A stretch of DNA of 64,000 bases from Sanghuangporus weigelae (Eukaryota; Basidiomycota; Agaricomycetes; Hymenochaetales; Hymenochaetaceae). The stretch is taken from NCBI GenBank assembly GCA_033182465.1, contig CP137318.1:2914001-2978000 (forward strand). Direction: 5' to 3'. The notes beneath the pieces were generated by a model. That model did not search any database, was not told the DNA's origin, and worked only from the letters and a program-made list of their open reading frames with translations. Below, one piece after another: positions 36,103 to 46,765 of this stretch (the stretch's first letter is position 1; each line of letters begins with the position of its first letter). Made by a program: the position numbers and the translations under genes.

Positions 36103-38814
36103 AATGAACACTCGTCGAAGCAGTACTAGTCATTTATCCCCGGTAAGACGAGACAACCACAGATGCACTTTTCCTTTTAGCTGATTCACGCAACGATAGA
36201 GTCCAACGGTTGTTCAGTCACCGACATCACCATCCTCATGTGGACTCTCGTCGCCCATAACACCGGTCCTGACGATGGATGTGGATCGTGTCCCATTTTC
36301 TGGAAGTTCCTGAGTCTGCTGCAGCGAGAAGCCCCGTTACTGACTTTGGGATATTTAGAAGTCCTTTTCTGGAATAATCAAATCTCGTGTTGTGTCATTC
36401 CCTGAGTCTGGCTGTGTGAAAAGGACACAAATATCTAGGCTTAGCCATAGCGATAGCTTTCACATTGAGGTGAGTAAACGAGCTTATATAGCATATCCTG
36501 AGAAAATTCTGACGCTGTTAATTTACTTTCCAGCATATTCCAAACGTGAAAGAGATAGATCCTGAATGGGCTCACGATGAGATTGATGTACGCATTCCAG
36601 TATTCCTTTCCTTTCTTTGAGACTGAAATTCATATAGGAGATCATGGTTATTTCCCCGAAACCGAAAGCGCGAAATTCATTCCTTGACCTTGGAGAAACC
36701 AAGGTATGCGTTTCAGACCCGATTTTCAACCTTTAGCTAAGATCATGGTTTTCAATAGAGGCCCAGCATCGACGAATTTGAGGTTTTGCGGGTAATCGGA
36801 AAGGAACCCTCAGTTCAGACTATCTTGGCCCGTAGTTGTTCGGACTTGGGCCTATACGCCATCAAGACGCTGGGGAAGCGCGTAGCTTCCGCTCCGAATC
36901 TACTGAAGCATGTTCGCTCCGAACAAACGTGCTTAAGGATTGTCACGGAAGGTGACTGTTCTTTTCTTCCTAAGTTGCACCGGAGCTTTCAAGATGAAGC
37001 TCGACTATATATGGTTCTTGTGAGTCTGATTTTACGTTACACTCATCATCAGAACTTATAATATCTATCAGGATACTTACCCGGGAGGCAGCGTTGCACT
37101 GCACTTAGATCGGGAGGGGCCATTTGCATCGGACAAGGCGCGATTCTATGCAAGCGAGATAGTAAGTGATTTAATCTTCGGTTTACGATATGTGTCTTGA
37201 TAATCATTAACCTATGGCATCAAGGTGGAAGCACTGTCGTACCTTCACTCACTGCACATCGTTCATCGTGATGTCAAGCCAGAGAATGTCATGATTGCAG
37301 CTGATGGTCACGTCGTTTTGACGAGTTTTAGTTGCGCCAAGATCCTTGATCAATGCGAAAGCACCGCATCGGACTGCGGTACTAGAGAGTTTGAAGCTCC
37401 AGAAAGAATTCTCGGATGGACTTACGACTATGCAGTGGATGTATGGAGTTTTGGCATCCTTCTATGCATCATGCATTTCGGTCAGGTAATTAAGTTAATT
37501 GCGACCTTGAGCTCGTACTTATACGATTTATATCATGTCTTAGCATCCGTTCATTGAAGGAGATGAGCTTGACCCGCTTTTGATTATGCAAAAAAGGATC
37601 CTTCGAGGTCAAGCGCCCACTCGTCCCGGCCAATTAGTCCCATTGTCCGAGTGGAATCTAATCAAGAAGGTGAGTAGTGTGCCGGACATACCGAAGCGAT
37701 CGATGATGGCAACTTCTCGCTCAGTGTCTGGAACGGAACGCACTTCTGCGACCAAAAATGTCGCAGATGAAGACTCATGAGTACTTTCAAGACATGTAAG
37801 TACTCACCTCGATAAAGAAATCACTCTAACCGATCTGTTTCAGCGACTGGGATCGGGTTAAGAATAAGAGTTATCAACGTGAGCGCGAAGTCATTATTTA
37901 CTGACTGACATTCATGCCACCGTGACTCAGCTCCTTACATTCCATGTGGAGACGAAGTTGACTTGTTAGAGGTCGATGAAGAAATATTTCACTTCTACGA
38001 CAAATCTGATCTCCCTGACCTTGACAACAGTCCTTCTCCGGCCGCCTCAGATTTTGACGGATTCACTTTCACATGGCAACCAAGTACGACATCTCCTGGG
38101 GACGAGACATTTGCACAATCATGTCGTAGTTCTGCTGTTCTTGACGCTCATGAAAGCACGAGTCCCAGCAAAAAGAGCAACATCCGAAGCATTTTGAAGA
38201 GCTCCTCTGTATATTTCACCAGAGATTCGGGAACATCTGATGCTGTCAAGCCTGCGAATTTTCTTGACCTTCGTCAATCGACCTCGAGAATAAATTTCAG
38301 TGCAAAGAGGCCTAGGAAACTAGTGAAGAAACGTCTCAGTTCCGGTGCCCGATCGTCTGTTCTATCGACTCGAAGGTCAATGGTATCAATGCTTGGCGAA
38401 ATGAGTGTAGACAAAGCAAGGCTATGTAGGAGCACTTCGCGCAGCAGGTTTCGCGCAGGATGCGAAGGTTCATTGTCAAGTGGAACTATCAACTTGCCGA
38501 AAGGAGTTGTTCAGACGGGTCAAGGCATAGGTTTTACATACATTCCTCAAGCTTCTCGTTCTCGACTATCCCTCTCTTCGACAAAGACACAGTCGTGCTT
38601 CAAGGGTATTTCTAAGCTATTCGGCAGGGGCAGCGACTCACTGGAGAATCTACCCAGATCAAGAAATGAAGTCATGCAGCAGATATATGGCAGCACATGG
38701 AGCATTCGTACGAACGAGGCACAAATGTCTACAGTCTCGTTTGGTATCCCTGATGGCCTCGGTCGTCGTGTAGATTCGCTGGACCTTCAAGCTCCGAAGT
38801 CAGCACACTCTTGA
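36103..38814 (+). CDS. AGC-like protein kinase homologue lacking DFG (predicted pseudokinase)
   Basis: From 36359 the exons are firm: 36359-36469, 36534-36587, 36638-36703, 36759-37019, 37072-37161, 37225-37485, 37544-37669, 37725-37795, 37844-37878, 37931-38814. The likely start [13 protein letters not shown] at 36103 and one Ser/Pro-rich exon near 36218-36310 are not fully joined. The kinase fold is clear: [22 protein letters not shown] (Lys kept), [13 protein letters not shown] (HRD kept), [20 protein letters not shown], and an AGC-type tail [18 protein letters not shown]. The glycine loop is lost (GKEPSVQ) and DFG reads TSFSCAK, so the metal-binding Asp is missing. The C-terminal 280 residues are Ser/Arg-rich. 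A catalytic role is doubtful; a scaffold or allosteric role is inference. Confidence 0.82.
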
Positions 38815-38961
38815 TCGTCTCTACCCGTTGGTGATGGAGTCAAAGGCTCCACAAGTCCTATTCTCAGCACCTGTAGAGGAAGTTTTCCGATGTTTCCTTG
38901 CCATGTATCGCCTTCTAGTAATGTCTATAATCCTGTTCAACTTGATATATACCCTATGACA

Positions 38962-39988
38962 CTACTGTTCAGAGTCGTCTACGGTAAACTCCAACTTGTC
39001 GTTTGTCCACTTGAAAGATACCCTTGAGAGAAAGCATCGGATGGCTGTCATCTTGAATCAACATGTCCAGAGACTTACTTTGTGAGATCCTTGACAATAT
39101 AATCCGGAGTGGCTTTGACCAGTATGGATTGCTTGGAATGTGAACTGCATACAGCGAGCGTTTTACATCCCGCGCTCCGCCCGGAGTTCAAACCGGATGG
39201 TGCATCCTCAACGACCAGACAGTTCTCAGGAGACACACCACAGCGCTCTGCAGCTCTAAGGTAGGGGTCAGGATGGGGTTTACCTCGCTCAACATCTTCT
39301 GATGTGACGAGTTGCGCAGGAGACGGAACGGTAATACCGCATACCGCCAATGCCCGCGGCGCGTAGATCATTGTTCCCGAGGTAGCAATGGCCCATGAAT
39401 ACTTTCGAGTTTCGTCGGACGGGTCTCCGGATTGTATCTATGCACAAAAATGAAAAGTCTGCTGCTTGAACTCAAGGTAATCCAATGCTGACCTGCTTCA
39501 TCAAGTCGATTGCACCGGGTAAGGCAACCGGGCCACCCTTAAGAACCTCTTCCTCGAACCTTTTTATTTCCGACTGTTATTATTGACATGCCTATCATGT
39601 CCATATTTCACATATTTTTAACATAGAGAAGTAAGTTCGTACTGACTAGAAGCTTTTCCTCGTCTTCGATCTTGCAGTGGTCCTTGAGCGTGTCGTACAA
39701 CCTACGACCGTGTGACGAGTGGGCAACGAACTCGGCATCGAAGCCGTAATCCTTCGCGAAAGTACTCCACGCATTCATAACACCCGGTGTAGAGTCTATA
39801 AGGGTTCTGTGTGTGAATGAGACAGCATGTTTTTCTGATCAGCACATGTACACATGAATGTAACGTGTAGATGGTAGATTCACCCGTCCATATCAAACAG
39901 AACCTGCTCACACAATAGTTAATCACATCTGAAAAACAGAACAAGAAAGCCTACTTACAGCATCGACGACGATTTTGTAGACGGTCAT
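38962..39988 (-). CDS. HAD-like phosphatase (Gpp/Dog type)
   Basis: The gene starts [10 protein letters not shown] (first exon 39988-39959) and ends [16 protein letters not shown] at 38962; the last intron (about 39020-39073) is in phase. Motif I is [14 protein letters not shown] with the nucleophile and acid/base Asp. Motif II is in SWAIATSGT, the Lys of motif III in [11 protein letters not shown], and motif IV in [11 protein letters not shown]. The helical cap begins after motif I ([13 protein letters not shown]). This is the subfamily of yeast glycerol-3-phosphatases and 2-deoxyglucose-6-phosphate phosphatases; the exact substrate cannot be read from sequence. Likely cytosolic. It is divergent from the secreted-protein gene. 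Confidence 0.87.
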
Positions 39989-40729
39989 ATTCGCTGGTGC
40001 AAACGCCTGCTGTGATTGTTGGTAGTGTTAGTCAAGTCATGGACATGGACATGGAATCATACCGGACCGGAAGTTACCGATCAACCTTCTTATCAAAGAG
40101 ATCGGCAGCGGCCAAAAGTTCTTTCATCAACCACTCCAGACCACTCCCAACACTTGATTATCGTGGAGAATCCTGAATGCTTAAGCATGCCTTTCTGTGT
40201 GCATGTTACCTTCGCGACATGACCGTCATGCGATGTTTTTAGATTAGCTGATCTTGAGTCCGTGGCCACCATTACAGGGAACCTTATGTGCCAATCAACG
40301 ATGAAATCCAAGCATCACGGCCATTGGTGAAAGGAACTTTCTCGCCATCCTATACGCTGGCCATGGCTTCATTGTACGAACAATGCACTATAAATAGTCA
40401 CAAGCTCCGGATTCGTCGAAAGCCACGGAAGACAATGACGGCATTTGCCGATGGCCTATTGTTTTAGAGAGATCAAAGGTTGCCATTACTATGTAGTTGT
40501 TGTAACACGCAGCCTCAAATTGTCTTCTTTTTGAGCCACAATGCCCCAGCACGCCCTTTATAAAAGGGTGAGGGTCATCTTTCGAGGATCACCTTCTGCT
40601 TCCCCGAATACCCGATAGACTCCTAGCTGGCTAGGCCTCTGAACTTTCGTCCTTCGTCAACGGCCTGGTGTCACTTACTAGTCGTGTCTGAATCTTTCTC
40701 CAGCAGCCAATCATTTCTTCACAACGATC
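39989..40729. promoter_or_regulatory. Divergent promoter region with TATA box at 40559-40565
   Basis: About 740 bp between the phosphatase (minus) and the secreted protein (plus). A canonical TATAAAA at 40559-40565 lies about 165 bp upstream of the ATG at 40730, so a transcription start near 40590-40620 is plausible. No gene was seen inside. Confidence 0.5.
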
Positions 40730-42186
40730 ATGAAGCTTTCATCCGCTTTCTTCGCTCTTTCTGTGGTTTGTAATGTTCTTGCTAGGCCGGCTCCTCAAGA
40801 TTCCTCCTTTCAAAGACAGAACGGCGAGGACGCTATCAACCAAAAGTGAGTAATGGGTCAATCGATCTCGCTTTACTCTAATATGCTCACTGTTTTCTTC
40901 CAGTCAGCAGTTCGCTAGCCTGACGGCCGATTCGGTGTGTAACACGGGAGACAACGCATGTGTAAATCAAGAGTTCGCGCAATGTGTCGACGGTAAATTC
41001 ATTCTTACACCGTGCGGCAGTGGTCTCATGTACGTTATCTACGTTCTTTCCGCCTGTCTTTATCAACGTTTAACTCCTGGTCCTTGCTAGATGCGCCGCG
41101 CTGCCTCTTGTGAACAGCCAGGGTACGACTGTCACTTGTACAACGCAGCCGGATGTAGAAGCGCGCATCGCTGCCACTGGCGCAAGTGATAGTGACGAGG
41201 GATCCAATTCGAATTCTGGCTCGAATTCGGATTCGAGCTCAGGCTCATCTACAACTCGTGAATCATCTAGCTCAAGTTCACGATCATCTACGGCAGCCGC
41301 ATCTTCACAGACCAGCTCGTCCTCTTCGAGCTCGAATAACAATGGCAATGTCAGCAATAACAGCAATAGCAACAATAATAACAATAACAACGACGGGGAC
41401 TTGCAGACCTCTCTGTGTTTAGATTCTTCGCTCGTGCAGACAGGCTTTGAGAAGGATGGGCAACAGGACCCTGCGGAGAATCAGGTTGCGTCGGCAACGT
41501 CCTCTAATAACTTCATTAATTTCTGCGCAACAGTGGATCTTCCGCTTACGAATGGTCAGCAGGTCAAAGGTGGCTCGTGCAATGCGTAAGTGTTCCCTAA
41601 GGACGTGGCTTTGGTTATGTGACTAACGACCTTTTCATTTCAATCTCAGTGCACCGATGGGTGTGATTGCATCCACGAACAACATGCCTTCGGTTAAATT
41701 CCAGTCACCCAAGAACCTAGACAAGATTAAAGCAAACACGGCTTTCACAGTGAAATTGGCTGTCAATAATCTAGCCACAGGCAATTTCGTGAACGCCGCT
41801 GCAAATTACTTCTCTGCGCCCCAGACCGTCGACAAGTCGGGGAATGTTGTTGGACACTCGCATGTCGTTATTGAGAAGATCAACGACTTGACGGACACGA
41901 GCGTCACAGATCCAAGTCAGTTCGCATTCTTCAAAGGACTGAATGAAAAAGCGCAGGATGGGGTGTTGTCGGTTGAAGTCACAGACGGATTACCTGCAGG
42001 CACGTATCGTATTGCTAGCATCAATAGTGCTGCAAATCACCAGCCTGTCCTCGTGGCTGTCGCACAGCACGGATCATTAGATGACATGGTCTACGTACGT
42101 GTTTTCCTCGTTCCTTTTCACAGTTCCTCGTGCTCAAATGTTCTCGATGCATTTTGCAGTTCACTGTAACAGATGACGGGAAGTGA
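40730..42186 (+). CDS. Secreted Ser/Asn-rich protein with CBM19-like domain
   Basis: Five exons (40730-40845, 40904-41029, 41091-41585, 41650-42094, 42160-42186) give 402 residues in consistent phase. A signal peptide (KLSSAFFALSVVCNVLA) is followed by a Cys-rich block VCNTGDNACVNQEFAQCVDG ... LTPCGSGLICAAL, which resembles family 19 chitin-binding modules. A linker rich in Ser then Asn (about residues 140-200) follows. The C-terminal globular domain (LCLDSSLVQTGFEKDG, MGVIASTNNMPSVKF, GHSHVVIEKI, QHGSLDDMVYFTVTDD) recurs in agaricomycete secreted proteins of unknown function. Chitin or wall binding is an inference from the N-terminal block. No GPI signal or membrane segment was seen. Confidence 0.85.
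41260..41400 (+). repeat. Imperfect trinucleotide tract (AGC/TCG then AAC/AAT) in coding sequence
   Basis: A Ser-coding tract runs into AAC/AAT repeats (about 41333-41392) that encode a run of Asn and Ser in the linker of the secreted protein. Such tracts often vary in length between strains. Confidence 0.7.
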
Positions 42187-42526
42187 GGCGCATGGACGTC
42201 TTTGACGCCGGTCCTTATATCCATAATTATTGTATCGGTATACCAATATTATGTATCTGTATCGGTAACCTATTCACATTCCTTTGTTTCCAATAACATG
42301 CCTGAATTTAGTACTTCCCTTTCGATCAATTCGTTGAGCCAAGGACTAGTCCAAGATCACTGTAACCACAATCAAAAGAACTAGCCTGAGTTGTATGTAC
42401 TGTGTTCCATTCAAATTGCTACGAGATATACGCAACATCAAAGAATTGATAAGATGAATCTAATTTACTCCGATCCGTCCAGATATAATTTATGACCCGT
42501 TAAGAAATTTTACATTACCGATCACG
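42187..42526. other. Convergent intergenic region
   Basis: About 340 bp of AT-rich 3' flanks, with TATCGGTATACCAATA-like words near 42235-42250. No gene was seen. Confidence 0.4.
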
Positions 42527-44304
42527 TTACGCCCGCACTCGAGGGCGGAATTTCAGCCTGCATCCATCTTTCGGGAAGAGTGTCGCGATGATTCTGTGAA
42601 GCGGATGAACAATCGGTACGTTGCGGATAATTAATCGAAGCACACTCACTCTACTTCCTCGCTCTGAGGAGTTACTTCATGCTCCCATTCCAAGAATGTA
42701 ACGGCATCGGTTATACAGATGGCGATATTCATGTACACATATTCGATGCCGATACAGCGATGCGGGCCTGAGCCGAAGACAAGGAAGTTGCGGGGATTTG
42801 TGTTCGCAATGCTTTGTGGATCAAGCCAACGATCAGGGTTGAGCGTTTCGGGATCGGGATACACGGTGGGATCGTGAAGTGATGGATAAAGCGAAGGGAT
42901 AAGCATGCTGTTGGCAGGCACCCAATAATCCGGTGCGATTTGAAATGACTTGGTGCATCTGTAGGGGACCATCGTGACAGGAGGCTTCAGACGCAGACTC
43001 TCCTTCACAAATGCGCGAAGATAGGGCATTTCATCGAGCATGTCGAGAGTGATAGGCTTCTCCGGATCGTCTCCGCGAACACGATCTGACTCGGCTCTAA
43101 TCTTCGCGAGCATTTCCGGACGGTCTGCCAAATGTTGCAAGCCATAAATGAGACCACTAGACATGGCATCTTGACTAGCGAACAGGAACGAGAAGATAAC
43201 CATGGCCATCTCGCGATCGCTGAACTCTTTACGTCCTTTATACGAAGGATCTGCTAGCTCCTTCACCCAGGCGTCAAGCATACACTCTGGTTCGTTTCCA
43301 GCTGCCATCGAAATCTTGCTGTTCTTCGCGGCAAGTTCAAGCCATTTCATGGCGACTTTACGTGCCTGAATTGCTTTGTAGACCTTCGTCCCAGGAATCG
43401 CGAGGGGAAAGTTGACGAGTTCCAGTGCCCGGGTAATGAGCCAGTATTTCTCGTTGATCGCCTGCGCAGCAGACTCCGGAATGTGGTTTCCGCAGAAGAC
43501 ACGAAGCGACGTATCCATGTTCATATTGCGAACCAGGAACATGATAGGTTGCGCGGCTGAATCCTTTCTAGCGGTCTCAAGCCACTGTGTGTAGTGCTTG
43601 CGAGTTATCATATCTTGAATGTAACAATAGATACTGACAAATGCAGAAGACATCAATTTAGCTAACAGCAATGGTATTGACGAGACTTACCCTAGAGCTT
43701 TGCGGGTGAAAAGAATGTTCAACCCTTTCCGGTATTCAATATGTGCCTTGCCATTGAGGAACACCCTGCGCAGCATAAATTATTAATAGAATCAAACGGC
43801 TATGTTACAAGTAGACTAACCAATTATCGGGCATGATTACCTGTTTAGCCGAGTGTACCAGACAAGGCTCTGCCACAGATGGCGAGTTTAGAATTTTGAG
43901 AGCATAATCGTTCTTGGACGCCATGACAATAAAGCTGACAAAATCTTAATCAAACAATGAAATGCCCGATCATGCCATGTATCATACATATGAAATACGC
44001 TTAATGCAGAGAGAGCGCCAGACTCCCATTGTTTCATGTAGCCCTCTAAAGTTGGGTGCAAAGAGTCTTTAAACTTTCCGATGATCGGAATGGTCCATTT
44101 CGAGCCGGGAAGGTGCGACTTCTTGTAGCGATATACACCTTGTTCGAGGGCGAGAAGCGATAAAGTGATCACTACGGTGGTGTAGACCCAGGTAGCAGAT
44201 TTGGTCTGTGCCGGGAAGAAAGAAGGAACAGAGATCTGACTGAGAGGGGAAGAGAAGGCCGACGGGATGGAAGCGGAAACGGAATAGCTTTGCACGCCGG
44301 CCAT
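42527..44304 (-). CDS. ERG5: Cytochrome P450 CYP61, sterol C-22 desaturase
   Basis: Five exons (44304-43988, 43934-43821, 43765-43691, 43633-42650, 42593-42527) join in phase and give 518 residues, the CYP61 norm. An N-terminal membrane anchor (WVYTTVVITLSLLALEQGVY) is followed by LPGSKWTIPIIGKFKDSLHP. Family-specific FPLAIPGTKVYKAIQARKVA, the I-helix FSFLFASQDAMSSG, the ExxR helix (FVKESLRLKPPVTMVPY), and the heme loop FLVFGSGPHRCIG with the axial Cys are all present. CYP61 introduces the C22-C23 double bond in late ergosterol synthesis at the ER. The short last exon supplies the conserved end IIATLFPKDGC. The long in-frame extension upstream of 44304 is 5' UTR. Confidence 0.95.
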
Positions 44305-44321
44305 TGCTGAATGGGGGCGGA

Positions 44322-44339
44322 GGGAAGGGAAGGGAAGGG
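44322..44339 (+). other. Four-run G-quadruplex-type motif just upstream of ERG5
   Basis: Four GGG runs separated by AA loops (44322-44339), preceded by further G-runs from 44313. It sits 18-35 bases upstream of the ERG5 ATG, on the strand opposite to the mRNA sense, so the mRNA leader is C/T-rich there. Confidence 0.6.
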
Positions 44340-44559
44340 AGGACAGACAAGTCGAGTGGTGAGATCTGTTGTATTTAAAAGAAAAGAGCGCTGTCGGCAT
44401 GGGAAGAGAAAATACATGTGTCCGAGTCGAGTATCGGACCACTTGTCGGCGAAATATTAGATAATTCACTCGACGCGACTCTGAGTTCTGAGGCCGATGG
44501 ACCATCGGAGGCTCGGCTCAGAGCAGCACCTGATCGTGTCCTTCTCACTCTGACTCTCA

Positions 44560-45946
44560 TCAAACTACTGACTGATCAGGTTGATCACCTTGCAGATCAC
44601 TCACGTCTAACGATCCAGCCTCCGTATAGAACGGTTTTCTCTCCGCCACGCAGTAGTCGATCTGTGCAGATTTAGTTAGTAATCCGTGCGTGCGTCCATC
44701 TGGCACATCGTAATGCAGAACAGACCTTGCTATGATCACCATCGCCTGGCATACATAAGATCGTTTCCATGATGCCGTCTTTCCTCAGGTAAAAGACGAC
44801 AACAGGAGCGGCTTTGTAATTCGCAACAAAAGCGCCTTGAATAATTAGGCGGTTCCTGTCGGATGGAGGATCATCTTTCCGCACCCATCCTGCTTTCGAG
44901 GACGCTTCAAAAAGAACCAGAGGAACTCGCTTTTTTCCCTTTTCTTGGTAGATCGCTCCATCCGACTGAGGACAGTATTTATGCGTAGATGCATCCTTTT
45001 GTGAGACCAGAGGGATCTTGCGAAATCGTTTCCAATTAAATTCTCTTTGGATACGTCAGAGTGGTGTCATGAAGGCTGTAGGAAGCTACTCACGGGGAGA
45101 TATAAACACCTTTACTTCCCAAGGTTTTTATCACCGACTCCAATAGTGATATGATTCGAAACTGAGGAACTATTCCCGACTCGTCTTTATATGGAGCCTG
45201 GTTGCCTTTGATCGATCGCTCAATCTCCCTCAGCGTCTTCATGCCTAGCAACAATGGCAGTTGACCGGCGAGAGGTGTTTTTTGGGGAATTGTATCTTTC
45301 CTCATGCAAAGCTTTGCGGCAATCGGTGGATCATTGAGCTTCTCCTTTAATGCGCTGATCTTAGACTCGCAGGTTGTTGTCTATTCCGCGTCATAAGTCG
45401 CGTGGCAGAAATTCGAGGAACAACACGTACGAAATAAATGGGACTGGCCAAGATTTCTATAGCTTTCGCGCGCGCGCAAGATTTCTCGAAAGAGACCTCG
45501 GAAATACGATTGAGGATGAGGTCCTCGCTCGTGAAGTTGGCTGAAACGCTTTTACCACGAAGTTCTCCTATGTTCTTAAGGGACATAAGGACTTGAACAT
45601 CCCTTCCAGCATCTTTCCGTGATACTGCTTCATTCTTGCCTTGTTGCGCGCCTTCCTTCTCCTTCTGACCGTTCTCACTATTCTCTCCAGGTATCACGAG
45701 TTTGGCATTATTTATGTGCCCAAGTCGAACCGTTTCATCCCTTTTCGAGGAATCTCTGGAGGTCTTGTGCTCTCGTCTATCTTTAGGATGATCTTTCAAT
45801 TCGGATTCTTGGATGCCTCGATCCTTTCTAAGTGAAAGGACCAGAGTGGGTCTCTTGGATTTCGCATTCACCGATCCCCTCTTACGAGCGACTTGTACGC
45901 TAGGTATATGAGGGACGGGCTGACTGCGGGTGTGTATGTGAGCCAA
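44560..45946 (-). CDS. Unrecognised protein, member A of a tandem paralogue pair
   Basis: Exon 1 runs from ATG 45946 to about 45435. It encodes a very basic, Lys/Arg/Glu-rich segment that looks nuclear or nucleic-acid associated. Later exons continue with SKISALKEKLNDPP, LLGMKTLREIERSIKG, EFNWKRFRKIP, SDGAIYQEKGKKRVPLVLFE, NRLIIQGAFVAN and APVVVFYLRKDGIMETILCM, and end with CVAERKPFYTEAGSLDVSD, stop at 44560. The adjacent gene (46766-48169) repeats the same order and intron positions with diverged sequence, so this is a tandem duplicate. The SD(G/A)AI ... LFEA strand pair followed by an RLxIQG helix resembles the shape of a PD-(D/E)XK fold with the Lys lost; this is only a hypothesis. I do not recognise the family. 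Confidence 0.7.
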
Positions 45947-46765
45947 TTGTCTAGCCTTAACATTGTCTGCTGATACGGACTTTATTTTCAGTATCAGACG
46001 CCGAATTTTGTGCTCCGGGCGACATGGAGATGTATACTAGATGCTTGTTACTCGTTGATTAGGATAAGTTAACCTATGCCTCACGTACTCTTCGCTAATT
46101 ATTATTAATCGTGTGACAGGATACCCATCAGCACAGTGCGCAGACTACTTCAAATAACTGCAATTCAAGTACCTTGGTTCCTCTAATGGGCTGTCATTTG
46201 TACCCTGTACATGTCTGCCCTTCATCTTTGGGCGAAGGGAGGTCTTGACCGAAAACAACGAGGTTTGACACGTCTGGTGGCGTATGGTTGGAGATGAGAA
46301 ACAACATGAGGATATCACGTGTCCGAGAAAACACCTACCTTGGACGTTCATCCTGAGTCTGAACTGCGGACTTGTGTGCTTTTGGAGCGCCAAGTCTACG
46401 ACGCCTAGGGTAAGGTGTACCAGCAAGTAGAGAGATGTGACAAACGAAATGGTTCAACGGCGATGAATCACATTCTCACGAAGAATTTTGAAACGCGATC
46501 ATATTCACGTCTCGAACAGAGTGAACAATAATCCTTTTGAAGGTATGCATGGCCCTGGATTCATTTATGTTTTGCTCGTGCCACGCAGCGCGTTGAGAAG
46601 GTCGGATGGAAATGATGGATCCTGTAGTCAATCTGATCCCGCTGACGAAACTGACGTGATTATTATCAGACCCTGTGCCCAGCCGTTAGACCATTACACG
46701 TAGTTCTGAAGGTAATAACGTTGAATCGGTTTAAATGCAATTTGTCCCTCGACTACTAAGATCTA
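45947..46765. other. Intergenic region between the tandem paralogues
   Basis: About 820 bp. An open minus-strand frame at 46145-46426 has no similarity to either paralogue and unlikely composition. I see no repeat or RNA gene. Confidence 0.4.

Noticed and set aside
44305-44505. N-terminal extension of the P450 frame upstream of 44304
   Set aside because: The open frame has no P450 resemblance, and a normal CYP61 N-terminus with membrane anchor begins at 44304; the extension lies in the C/T-rich leader.
46145-46426. 93-codon minus-strand ORF between the paralogues
   Set aside because: Composition is unlike the neighbours, there is no similarity to either paralogue, and no splice continuation.
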